64,000 nucleotides of DNA from Lingula anatina (taxonomy: Eukaryota; Brachiopoda; Lingulata; Lingulida; Lingulidae), in the NCBI RefSeq assembly GCF_001039355.2, contig NW_019775547.1, forward strand, positions 251,348-315,347. Reading direction: 5' to 3'. Numbering within the stretch: the first letter of the stretch is position 1; the number at the start of each line of letters is the position of its first letter. The translations under genes and the position numbers were made by a program. Under the pieces are notes generated by a model that was not told the DNA's origin, did not search any database, and saw only the letters and a program-made list of their open reading frames with translations. Positions 1-11,213 of the stretch are shown here, piece after piece.

Positions 1-68
1 GGGGGGGGGGGGGTCATGCTGAAAAGCATTTGAATTATTGTTTGATTATTGTATATTCATGATTTCAG

Positions 69-3000
69 TCCTTTGATGTAAGTGGTTTGCAACTTGCTTT
101 AGCTGAGCGTCAGTCAGAGATGCCAGCACAGAGTAAATCTGGCCTGCCTTGTGTGGTTCCTGACCCTGATACCAAGCCAATAAGGTAAGAACTGGACACA
201 GATACAGCATGATTTTAGCCTAGGTGATCAAAATAATTCATGTCGAAGTTTTTTTTTTTTTTTTTTTAGGGAAATCATAAACTGTAATTGATATATATTT
301 TGAATATTGTTGTATTTAATGTTTAATTGACAAATACAAACAATATTGCAAAATTGCATTTTTTTAATATATCAATATTGAATAATGAGACTTAGTAACA
401 GGAGAGTTGAATATTTTATTGCTATCAAATCTACCAACAAAACACACAATCTAGATGAAAAGAGTTCCGTATAATTGTGATTTTGGGACATTGAAATAGC
501 TTCAATATTCCTTTATACTGCAGTAATTTAAGCAGTCTATGTATATTTATATCTTATTACCAGTGAATCATGGAGTCACTTACATCTGTTCAGTAAAACA
601 ATTATTTACAGAATCTCTTGCAACAGATTGGATCGAGTATATATCTTAATTTCACAACAATGCAAACAATTTATTTTTGATTGTTGGGAAATATACAAGT
701 ACAAACTTTACTGCTTATTCTACAATGCACTTTGATTGATATTTTGTACCCAGTAAAATATTCCAAATGGTATGGAGGATGAAATTAAATGTAAGCATGT
801 TATAAAATTTAAAAATCATAAAACAAAAAAACATATTTGAACAGGCTTAAAATATGTAAGGTTCTTCTTTCAAATGCTTAACTATGAAATAAGTTATCAC
901 GCTGCCTTGGAGAAAATAATGACCTGCATGCTGTATGTCTTATATAAGAAATATTTGTATTGGACTTCATAACTTACTTATGCACTAAAAGCACAACATA
1001 ATTAATATACTATTTGTGTGTCTGAAACTTCTTGTTTTCTACCATCTGCACTTCATTCATAATAATTAGCTAATATTCTAAAAGCATAACAAAAAGACTA
1101 GTATTTCTATGACTATCATAATGTTTTTATGGCTTATGGCAGATACCCTTTGTAATATTTTCCCATATTGTATCTACAAGCAATAATTACTTTATGTAGA
1201 ATAATAATTGAAGAAAATATTGTTTGGCAAAATAATTTTAGAGATCATTTTGTTCCTCATCAATATTGTAGTCCATCACATGGATTTTTGCAGCAATACA
1301 AAAACCAGAGATAATGTACAGCATATGGAATGTGCTGAGTTGTGATATGTTGAACATCCTTGTGTGATAAGAGACATCTCTAGATAATTGTAAGAAAATC
1401 GTACAGTCCCAATTATTCCTGAGGTGTAGCCTTTACGATGAGAATTGCAATATTCCATTATTATGCAAAGAGTAGAGCTCTGTGAGCAAGAAAAATTTAT
1501 ATCATTGAGGGAGTTTTGCAAAACTCCAAAGTATGCAGTTAGTACCCTAGCTAAGCTTGCCCCCATTGCCTTGTATACCATCCTTGAGTAGTACTGCCAA
1601 AACCCTGAAAGTTTATCTGATAATATCTAGTGAAATATCAATGGGGGTCCTTGGTAAACAGTACTGCCCTGAAACAGTCTCTGATAAAATCTATTAAAGT
1701 ATGAACAGGGTCTTTGGTAAATTCTCATCCTTCACAACCCATGTATGATTTTTCTTTCACAAAAGATTCTAGTTCACAGTTTATGCCCATGTAGCTTTCT
1801 AAGGTGTGGGAATTGTATGGGAAATGTTAAAACCTTGCCCTGAAGTCTTTAGTCCAGTGTATTCTGCAGGAAACATCTTTGCATCATACTGAGGTCTCAT
1901 AGACAACCAGTGAAGATGGTCTCTCCGAATTAGTGCAATTTCTACAGTTCTGCCTCAGCTGGCAGTTTGAGAACAGTTCGTTGTTGTCCCCTAATTGGAT
2001 ATTTTGGCAGGAGTCCATCCTTGCGATGTAGTTCCCATGGTAGTGATGGTGGTCATTGTGGTAGAGGCTCAGGTTGATGGTGTACACTGAGCCTGGATAT
2101 AGTCAAATTTTTAAAAATTAAAAGTTTTTGTTGCAGATGTTATTTAAGGTTGTCATTGCTGTTTGTTTATTATATATATTTAAAAGAAAACACTGCAATC
2201 CATATTGATGTATAACATACTGGTATTCTATTGTTTAGATATAAAAAAAAAAACAGAAAAAAACATGTGAATATGATTTTAACATCTTTCAATTAAAACA
2301 GCATGAAAAACATGGAATTTTAGATAGATGTCACATATTGTCATGAAGGCCACTTCTTACCTGACACAGAGATATCATCCACCATAGTGGAGTGGTAGCC
2401 ACTCTCTGATGTAGAAGCCTGTTGGTTATAGGGGTGTCTGGCAGGGAAAGGACTACACAGCAGGGACCAGGGCAAGTTGATGAAGAACCCGGACTCTGTC
2501 TGTGTGTCTATAGAGCGAGAACACACATTGGTTCCTAAAAGGATAATAAGCACCTCAATTAGGTCAGAATTGCCTCATCTGCTAGGAATTCTTCTGTCAA
2601 ATAATTTTATTTAATCACTAATTAATATTAGCAGAAATAAGCACTTGTTAAAAGTGAAAAAAGGAGAAATATTGCAAAGGAATTTTAGATATATGGTAGA
2701 GAATTTATTCTCCAAAAAAGTACTTTTACTAAGTTTAACATTTTGTAATAAAATTTGACTGTGTTATTAATCGTGCAAATGAATTAAAAAGCAAGACTTA
2801 AAATTTCATCTTTTGAATCATTAAACTGCTCTCATTTATTCCAAGTGCAAATCTGTATATAACTTCCCCAGTAAACTACCCTGGATGTACACCTGTAGGC
2901 ATGCCCAGACATGCCCCCCTTTGTAGCAATTATAGAAACATGGACTTCATAAGTGTTTTGATTTGGTGACCTTATAATTATAAAACAATTTAACACACAG

Positions 3001-3928
3001 GATGCTCAGGTAATATACTATAATCTGCTAGCGTCAGCACATTGCACCACACAAACAATGACCCTGGAGGAGAAATGGGGAAGCCCCCACTGAGCAACAG
3101 GATATGATCTAATTCCCTAGGAATGTTCTACCTGACCTGACCACAACCCACCTGAGCTATGATAGATACCCCTAGTGTAAGAATGCTCATCCCCAGGTGA
3201 ATGAAATCTCCAAGCTGTAAGCTACATACCTGTTGCATCATTTGCTAACATATTCTCCACTGGCAGTGAGGTTTGGCTGTAGGCGTGGGCACCTGTTAGA
3301 GCTGTCGTTGATTCAGTGCCGTTAGCCTGGGACTGAGTCACCAAGATGCTTTCCTTACAGCCCATTGTTTGATTGGGTCAGGATTTAGGTGTGACTGGTG
3401 ATAATATTTCCTCTCTGCCTCACATCTTCATTGCAATACTGTCCTATAGTTCTATGTACACTAGTAGTAGTATTTTGAGGTCACTTTAGCCATTTCTCCC
3501 CTCCTTGGCCATTCAAAGTGCCGCCAGCATGTGCATCAACAACCTCAGCGTGTGCTAAGTGTGGTGTATATGTGGTGTATACAGGTAGCCGTGGCTATTT
3601 TTAGAAAGTGATATCATTGATAAGCATAACAATACTAATGCTAAGATAAATACAGCTTCTGTTGCTAAGAGACTGTGGCCTATATTAACCAATACCTGTA
3701 GTGTTAATGGCCTGCTCTTGCTGTCTTATCATTTTGAGTAAATTTGATGTGAGAAAATGGAATTCTGCCTGAAATACTTGATTTATCACTTAGTGTCATC
3801 CAAGTGTGTATATAAGAGAAGTTCAAGCTCATCTTGACATGACTAAGTACACGTGGCTTGACTTTTGCCACAACTCTCTTTATTTATCTATTTAATTGTT
3901 TATTTATTTAAGTAAAAATGTGAACATT

Positions 3929-3963
<35 letters not shown>

Positions 3964-6900
3964 TTTTAATGCAAGTGTTCTCTATATATTCTGGTCCCCT
4001 GCATCTATCCATGTCTAACTCAGTACTGTCACCATCAGTTTGCACTTCTTCACCCCATGACTGCCAAATTATATGTCTGCTTACTTGAAATTTACTAGGA
4101 GATTTTGCATAGTCAAAGGAATCTCAATTTTCAAAGCCAAGGTTGTGTTGTGCATGGGTTTCTGTTTGATTTGTCCTATACCTTCAAAACCATATATTTG
4201 TAAGAGATGAATTTAGCCAGGGGGTTTGGGTGAAATGCTGGTCTGAGGGGTTAAATTAGCTCAAAAGTTTCACTTTGTCTTACTGAAAGAAATTTCAACT
4301 CTTACCCCTTAAACTAACACTAAGGTATAAAATATATTAATGTGTTTTAAAGCAAAAGACTGTTTACCCACTGTCATTTTCTTGTGATTTTTTTTTTTTT
4401 TCATATAACAATATGGTTTGTTTCCAAGACCTTTTAACATTGTTTACGAGATAGTTGAAATATTTGTTAGGTATTTCTGTAAAATATTAAAAGGTTGAAT
4501 CTTTATGTTTCAAAACAATTTTAAGATTAATATTGATATCATTTATCATTAAATTAAAAAAACAAAACAGCCAAAACGGAAGTTTCAATGTTTATTTTCT
4601 ATGAAACTGGATTTAATGTTCTATAATAATACACTTTGCTTCTTCAACTTGATTTCTCCATAAATTACTTACAATTGACACAAAATGTGCTAAAAATCAA
4701 AAGAATGTCTAAATTGCAGCTCTTACCTCTACATATAAAAATGCAAACCTACCTAAAACCTGATTCACAATTATTTGTTTTAACAAAGAAGGTAAAAAAC
4801 TGGAAGTCACACTATCCAACAGCCAAATTTGATGTCAACTACCTATGTAAATGCTGTTATCTTTCATGTCAGATAAATCAGAGAGATAAACAAATTCTTT
4901 ACACTGGTTCTTATTGTTAAGGACAAAATTTTGTCATCTATCTAAGAAGAATTTTCTGTTTAAGTACACTGATGTTAAATATACATGTACGGGGTAATGG
5001 ATGGTTGGAAGAATTATAGTTTGTCAGTTCATATCCACTGTTAGAAAATCTTATATAAAAGTGCACTTCTACTACATTTTACATTTATTTACATATCCAT
5101 TGTCACAAATGTCTACAGTTCCTCGTTTCTTCAAGAAGTGCCATAACTATGTTATTATGGTGAGGTATTAGTATTCATCTTGCTCAGTATATTGCCAAAT
5201 ATAGTTTCTCTCCTTCTGTTTTGTAAGTATCCACCATAAAAGGCTGAGGTACTTGTATCCACCCTGCACAGTATACCGTAGTGCCTCATGTTATTTCTAT
5301 CCTTGGTTTGAAAGTATCCACCACAATATTAATTGACTGCCACTTTAGGTAGCTGGATTCCTGGGAGTTCACCAGAATCTGAAAATATTACAGTCATACT
5401 TTATTTTATGTATAAATGTTGTTGGGAGTTTCTGGATGGTTTCTGGTACATTAAGTTGTTAAGGTCTGAAATCTAGATTTTTTTCTTCAAAATTTTCTAG
5501 TGAAAAAACAAACATAAAAGGTTGCTAATCCAAATGCAAAGTAAAAACAGACATTTAAAAAATGAATTTAGATTAGATTTACCTTCAGTAAATACAATAA
5601 AGATATGGTACTTCACAGACAGGTCCATAAATATTTATGATGAAGGTGGTTTTATTTTGTTTTATTTATTTTTTTTTTTTTAAATCAAGTAGAAAAGTAG
5701 TTGCTGGTAAACATTCAAAGTAGACATGAAAATCAAATAACATCTATTTATCGCATATTTTGTGCAATAAAACTTCACCCTTAGCAAATACAATAAAAAT
5801 ATTATACTTTACAGAAAGGTCCCTTAAACATTTATAAGGAAGACAAGATAATTTTATTTTCAAATAAATCAGGTGGAAGAGAGTAGCTACCTGAACTTGC
5901 TTGGTTCAGCATGAAGGGGTGGTGTTCTTTCACCCTGAACGGCCGCAGTAGCATCCTGTTATTTGGAGCCAGGGGTGGCTTGGATGTGATCATTGGGTTG
6001 CTTACAAGAGATATTTGACTCCCCTCACGGCTAAAGCCGTTCTCTGAGCTTACATCACTCTCAATGTCTTTCAGCCTGTCTGTATGGGTTGCAATACTGC
6101 ACATGCTCCAGCGACTCTCGGGTGTTGCGCGGCCCTGAACTGGCGTGGAAGGAGGGAGGTGTAAGTCACTGATGTCACTGTCTGTAGTGTTTGTATTAAA
6201 ACGGTCTGTATGCTGGTGATATTTACTGGCTTGATATAACGTGGACCGATCTTGCATCAGACCTGGAGCAGGACTCACTGCAGGCAGCCTGCAAATTTCA
6301 TTCACAAATCCAATCCGAGCATTTCTCTGCTCACGAATTTTCTTTCTCAGTTTACGCGCCTCACTCAGTTTGAGGCAGTCGATTTCCTCGCGTTCCTCGG
6401 ATGTCCCACAGTACCCATGTATACCCTTCTGTCTCTGCATTTTGGGCCTCTGCAGCTGTGCAGGATTTGAAGCCACTCCTTCAGAGACATCAATCCTGTG
6501 TACCTGGGTGTTCAACCTGATCCTGTCTTGTATGGAGAGCACCTGGTGGCCTGATGCACCCGCTCCCATTGTCTTATATTTCCTAGTAAACTTTAAGTAC
6601 AAATTAAATTCCCATTCCTTGCCTGTCGTGATTGTTTCCTAGAAATCTTCAAGCACTAGGCACACTTGCCTCTACTTGAAGCTACACGGAATACATGAAT
6701 GACAAGGGCAGACGGCTGATGCAAAAATCTTAATCAGCCCATCAAGAAATACCATTTATTTTTCCAGGTTCAGTCAATGAAATCAATACAATTTTAAAGA
6801 AAGGGTGCATTGTATTGTCAAGCCCTGTTAAATTGACCATTGGTCCTAATCAATTGTAATTTGTATAAGTAATTAGTTGGGTTATGGATTCACAGTAGGG

Positions 6901-9900
6901 GAGCATATGACAGAGGGCAGCTAATTATGTCTTTGTGGACGTAACATGGCCTTCTGTACTTCAAACATTGTGTATAATTAACTCATTCATTGTTCTTCTC
7001 AGTTTGTCATGTTGTTTTCTGTTTTTCGACATTCCTTGTTGAGATAATGTACACTTACTACATGTATGTCCCCCACTGCTGTGATGTATGTTTTTGTTTG
7101 TTTTATCAGTAAATGTCACTAGACGCAGGGCAAATACTTTGCTCTGATAATGATTGACATGAATTAACCAATATTTAGTCTGCTTGGCTTTTTTATAAAG
7201 CATGCATAAGTTACTGTGATATTGGAAATCTATTCACTGATGAAGTAGTAATAGAAAAACAGTTACTCAATTACGTGGTTTAACACAGCTACGTAGTGAA
7301 TTGTAAAAAAATGCAACTTTGTTGTATGACAAAAAAAATAGAAAATTGAACTTGATTGATAATTGAATTGGTTAATGTACTGAATTCCTTATATGTGATT
7401 GCATGTTGATGTTGTAAAGATTGCACAATGATAAATCATGAAGTGACGATAAACAATAAATAATTTATCAACATTTTTGCACTATTAGGAAAGGAGGTTG
7501 TAGAAAAAATCACTTATGCAAGGCACAATTGATATGTTGGTTAATGAGGCTAACCATTTCTAATGGGGAGGAAATCGGTTATTCTATTTTGCACTTTGAA
7601 CATTTCTTCTTCCCCCCCCCCCCCCCCCCCAAAAAAAAAAAGGAAAAAAAATTTTAAAAAAGAAAAAGAATGCTAAAATTAGCTTCTATGCACATAAATA
7701 TTACATGTTTAAAAAATAATTTCATCTTCTGGCCTTGTTTACAGAGTCCTCATCTTGCAGGTTATATCATCCTGATGTGAACACCCAAATGATTCCCTTA
7801 GGTTCAATTTGCTGCATTCCACTAATTATTTAATTTATTAATTTCTTGTAGCTTTGAGCAGTTTGGCAAGCCAGGTGCTATCAATCCAGATGTTCAGAGG
7901 CAGACCATAGAGGCCCTGCTGACCCCAAACAAACCTCCATCAGAGAGCTGCATGAAGCCAGAATTTATAAGACTTGCCCCTCCATTACATATAGCAGAGG
8001 ATGAGGTGAGTATGAAATAATTACAGTATTCTATACTGAAACAGATATGCTTATGCAGAGTGGGATGATGTTAAAGGTTCTCTGTCATAAAAATTGCTGT
8101 TCTCTGGTTTCTTTTTGAAAAATTTACACTTTCCCACTCGGTGCCTCTACATCAGTCTCTAAAATGAAAACTGCTGAGTCATCCTTAATGGACAAGAAAA
8201 GTAAAGAATTTATTAAAAGACATTATTGAGATGTTGAAATAAATTGGCTTTTAACATGTGTCACAAAGATCAATATTTATGTACTTTTCCCACTCCTTCA
8301 CCATATGTTACTTTATTGTACAATAAAGTGAACAGGTAAACCTTGTTAATAACAAGGTCTATTTTACAAATTTATAATTTTTTTTCTTATATTCCGTAGC
8401 TGCTCTGGATGAATCCAACAGAAGTAGAACACCGCCCATCTTGGGATGCCACCATGTGTGTCACCAACTCGGCAGGCGCGGAGGTCCGTAGACTCATGGC
8501 CAAAGCCTTCAAGGGACCACTGCTGTTACAGCAGCAACAACAGTTACTGGGAGAGCTGGAAAAAGACCCCAAGCTGGTGTATCATATAGGTCTTACACCT
8601 GTGAAGGTTTGGTATTTTTACTTACTCAGAATGAACTTCTTGCTATATTCAGTATGAAGGTGGATCTGTTTATGAATTTCTTTCACTAAGGTCAATTTGT
8701 TTCATTAAAAAAAACAGTAAATTATAAGTATCTTGATGAAGTGTCTTATTTTTGCATACATTTTAAAGCAATGACTCATAGTAAGATTACCCATGTAAAC
8801 AAAATAGAAGGTATTTATTGAACATATTATAATTTCCAGCTCCCAGACCTGGTGGAGAACAACCCATTGGTTGCTATTGAAGTGTTACTCAAATTAATGC
8901 AGTCCAATCAAATTACTGAGTAAGTGCATATTTGCCTTGGTGTGAGGTTTATTTTACAGTGTGTCTTTACACCCGTAGAAAACAAGTCATTTTTTTTTTT
9001 TTTTTTTTTTTTGCAATCAAATTAATTTTTAAATGTTATTTATTGTTTTTTATTTCTATATTAACTAAAAGAATTTAAAACTTGATGCATTCAAAATGTT
9101 TCATCCAGTATTTAAGGTGATTTTGCCATGTTTCAGGTACTTCTCTGTGTTAGTAAACATGGAAATGTCTCTGCATTCAATGGAGGTGGTTAACAGGCTC
9201 ACTACAGTAAGGATTTTAACACTCAGTTTTGTATACATTTAGATATGATATTAAGTATTTGTGATAAATGAGACAGATTATTCAAGGCACTTTTCATTAT
9301 TTTTTTCATTACTTTTTCAGTAATGAGTACAGGTTGACGTTTAAAGATTTAAAGCATAATGGATCACATATTGTTTTTGGAATGGATTCTTTGAAATCTC
9401 AAGTACTGAAAAGACTTAATGTGAATGTCTAAGATCTGGTGGTTCATTCACCTTTACAATTTGCTCATTTCAATGCAGGCTGTTGATCAACATCAGAGTT
9501 CATTCACCTTCACATTTTGTTTATATCATTGCAGGCTGTTGACCTACCATCAGAGTTCATTCACCTGTACATTTCCAACTGTATAGCCACATGTGAGACC
9601 ATCAAGGACAGGTACATGCAGAACAGACTAGTGCGACTGGTCTGTGTATTTCTGCAGTCACTCATCAGGAATAAAATTATAGATGTCAAGGTTAGTATAT
9701 TTGTTTTTGGTAGCAAGTAGCATAGTCTATTCAGAATGAAAAGTAAATCCCCATGACAAATTTTAAAGATTAATAAATATAAATGTGATGTTAAATCACT
9801 GTAATATTGGTGGCCATCTGTAATTGCTACATGTTTCAAATTTCAAAGTTTCAAATTTTAAGAAGTGTTATTAATTGGTCTTCGTTTTGAGAAGCTAAGT

Positions 9901-10060
9901 AAGTATTCTCATATTTTTGTTTGTTTTGTAGGACATATTCATTGAAGTACAAGCATTTTGTATAGAGCACAGTCGGATCCGTGAAGCAGCTGGACTTTTC
10001 CGATTATTAAAAACATTGGACAATGGTGAACAGCCTCCACCTCCTGGACCAACCAAGTGA
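69..10060 (+). CDS. CNOT11: CCR4-NOT transcription complex subunit 11, 3' part
   Basis: CNOT11 is a scaffold subunit of the CCR4-NOT mRNA deadenylase that pairs with CNOT10 and docks on the N-terminal region of CNOT1. Seven coding exons are visible: 69-184, 7852-8005, 8400-8606, 8840-8919, 9137-9206, 9535-9690 and 9932-10060 (TGA at 10058). All junctions are GT-AG and phases agree, giving 303 C-terminal residues. The product contains [20 protein letters not shown], then a polar QQQQQ stretch, then the conserved C-terminal domain with [20 protein letters not shown] and [13 protein letters not shown], and it ends PPPGPTK. I recognise this as the CNOT11 C-terminal domain from the family sequence. 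The 5' exons lie off the contig, so the start is missing. The first intron is about 7.7 kb and holds a nested minus-strand gene. An imperfect copy of the 9535 acceptor lies 56 bp upstream. Identification is firm; exon 1 here rests on phase plus context. Confidence 0.93.
185..1883. other. CNOT11 intron / 3' UTR of nested gene
   Basis: AT-rich DNA lying in the first visible CNOT11 intron on the plus strand and downstream of the nested gene's stop on the minus strand. It probably holds the nested gene's 3' UTR. No coding exon was found. Homopolymer T runs occur near 249 and 361. Confidence 0.5.
1884..3365 (-). CDS. unrecognised N-myristoylated-type protein, short isoform (nested in CNOT11 intron)
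   Basis: Three exons, read on the minus strand: 3365-3230, 2534-2361 and 2086-1884, with GT-AG junctions and matching phase 1 throughout. The 170-residue product begins MGCKESILV: Gly2, Cys3 and Ser6 fit the consensus for N-myristoylation plus adjacent palmitoylation, as in Src-family kinases and G-alpha subunits. The middle exon encodes [20 protein letters not shown] and a Ser/Tyr-rich stretch [14 protein letters not shown]. The last exon is His- and Asn-rich ([11 protein letters not shown]), has several Cys, and ends VVYETSV. No catalytic motif, signal peptide or membrane segment is visible. A membrane-tethered adaptor would fit, but that is inference. I do not recognise the family. The gene lies wholly inside a CNOT11 intron on the opposite strand and shares its last two exons with the 5891-6569 first exon. 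Confidence 0.7.
1884..6569 (-). CDS. same nested gene, long isoform from alternative first exon 6569-5891
   Basis: An open exon runs from ATG at 6569 to a GT donor after 5891 (TCA G|GTAGCT). It ends in phase 1, exactly the phase needed to join the acceptor at 2534 used by the short isoform; joining gives 351 residues. It begins [10 protein letters not shown], again with Gly2 and Ser6 of a myristoylation consensus. A basic charged helix follows ([20 protein letters not shown], about residues 68-87), then a Ser/Thr/Pro-rich region ([16 protein letters not shown]) and [11 protein letters not shown] before the donor. If unspliced, the frame would run on to a stop at 5832, giving about 245 residues from this ATG. 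The exon itself is convincing by length and codon character; its splicing to the 2534 exon is inferred from phase and strand. A separate single-exon gene is the alternative. Confidence 0.6.
3366..5890. other. intron sequence between the alternative first exons
   Basis: This should contain the promoter of the short isoform. A (TTTA)n microsatellite runs about 3898-3966. I see no further coding exon on either strand. The 94-codon plus-strand frame at 4636-4920 has no splice context or family features. Confidence 0.5.
3898..3966. repeat. (TTTA)n microsatellite
   Basis: A near-uninterrupted TTTA tandem run within the CNOT11 intron, with an imperfect start. Confidence 0.9.
6570..7851. other. CNOT11 intron upstream of the nested gene
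   Basis: Candidate promoter and 5' leader of the long isoform lie next to 6570. A CTAG acceptor-like site just upstream of the ATG allows an additional noncoding exon. An imperfect C-run followed by an A-run occurs at about 7612-7660. No coding exon is seen before the CNOT11 acceptor at 7851. Confidence 0.45.
9443..9565 (+). repeat. 56-57 bp partial tandem repeat over a splice acceptor
   Basis: TTCATTCACC recurs at 9443, 9499 and 9556. The second and third units each follow a GCAG/GCTGTTGA block (acceptors at 9477-9478 and 9533-9534). The true exon begins at 9535, and the upstream copy is intronic. Using the upstream acceptor would add 56 bases and shift the frame. Confidence 0.8.
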
Positions 10061-10219
10061 CTTTACACCCTTCACAAGTTCCTACCAGAATGTTAAGAGA
10101 GAGTTCTGTATCAGATTCCATGGCTCCAAACATATGTAGCCTATCTTGTCATTGGCCATATTTGTAAACTCCAAAGTACTATGTAAGAGGTTTTTCATGG
10201 TCTCTTGATAGGATGATGA

Positions 10220-10225
10220 AATAAA
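10220..10225 (+). promoter_or_regulatory. candidate poly(A) signal for CNOT11
   Basis: AATAAA lies about 160 bases after the CNOT11 stop codon. It sits inside a short dispersed repeat that also occurs at 12617-12700, so the signal may have come with the repeat. No other strong candidate was seen before the opposing gene. Confidence 0.4.
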
Positions 10226-11213
10226 ATTCTTCTGTACTTAGAGACTAAACTAACGTCAGTCAAACACGTTTTGGTCCACCTCCAAAATTGTGAAATGGTA
10301 CATACATCATCCGCTGACTGACTTACAGATAAAAAGCATAAGGCCAGTGTGGAGATGTGTACTGTTGACACGGGCCCAGATGTGAACCATTGCTCTGGAG
10401 GATTCCTTTCACTACGTTGTACAGGATACGGATGCAATGAACCATCTCTGTTGAACAGTTGAAGGAAAGTGGGGAAAATATGGCTCATTTGTCAGTTTTC
10501 TTCAGCTGATATTTTTCCAGGAAATAGTCATTTGTTATCTTCAATACCAACTCTTATGGAGCATATCCATACACGATAGCCAATTTTGGAAACAAAATGA
10601 GTAAATTCAGTAAAACATTTTTAAAACCATGAAGTTATTGTGTTAGTTACCGAAATGAGAAATCAAGTGACACTTAATTGTCAGTTTAATATTCATGAAC
10701 CCATTAACTGAAATCTTCATAATTGGTGAAGTGAACCTCTGAACTAAGAGCTACTTAGGAATTTGTCAACATGGATAATTTTTAATCACCTCATTCACAA
10801 ACACTCCTTGCGATAGGTCAATCCAGTCTACAGAACACACTTCAGGAAAGAGCATACACTTCAATTAGCACCAATACTCAGTTCTGATAAAAGATGAAAC
10901 AACTTTTCTGAAGAAAGTATCAATTTTATTGAAATTTCAAGTGGAAACCACCTTGATTTAATCTTTCCATAGGTTTTTTCATTTAAGAGAGATCGGACAG
11001 CCGATTTTAAGTGAAAAGTTAATTTTATTGAATTCTCCACTATGACAGTCAATACAGCAACAACATTTCTTGATGAGCTTGTTCACTTAAACCACCAATT
11101 TCAGGTGAGAAAATTGGTTAATACTTAAACTTGGTGTATTGCACATTTTTGAGTAAGCGACACTGGTTTTTTTCTTACAAATGGTTTATAATAAGGTTGA
11201 CCACTAGTCCAGT
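10226..11213. other. intergenic gap between convergent genes
   Basis: This is about 1 kb between the CNOT11 and ZXD-like stop codons, which are transcribed toward each other. It should hold both 3' UTRs. I see no coding exon, RNA gene or strong repeat. The short open frames here lack family similarity and splice context. Confidence 0.5.

Noticed and set aside
1-13. G homopolymer at contig start
   Set aside because: Most likely a sequencing or assembly end artefact, mirrored by a C run near 63971.
5832-6602. Start of the nested long isoform at 6602
   Set aside because: The codon there is TTG; the first ATG is 6569, which gives the MGAGAS start.
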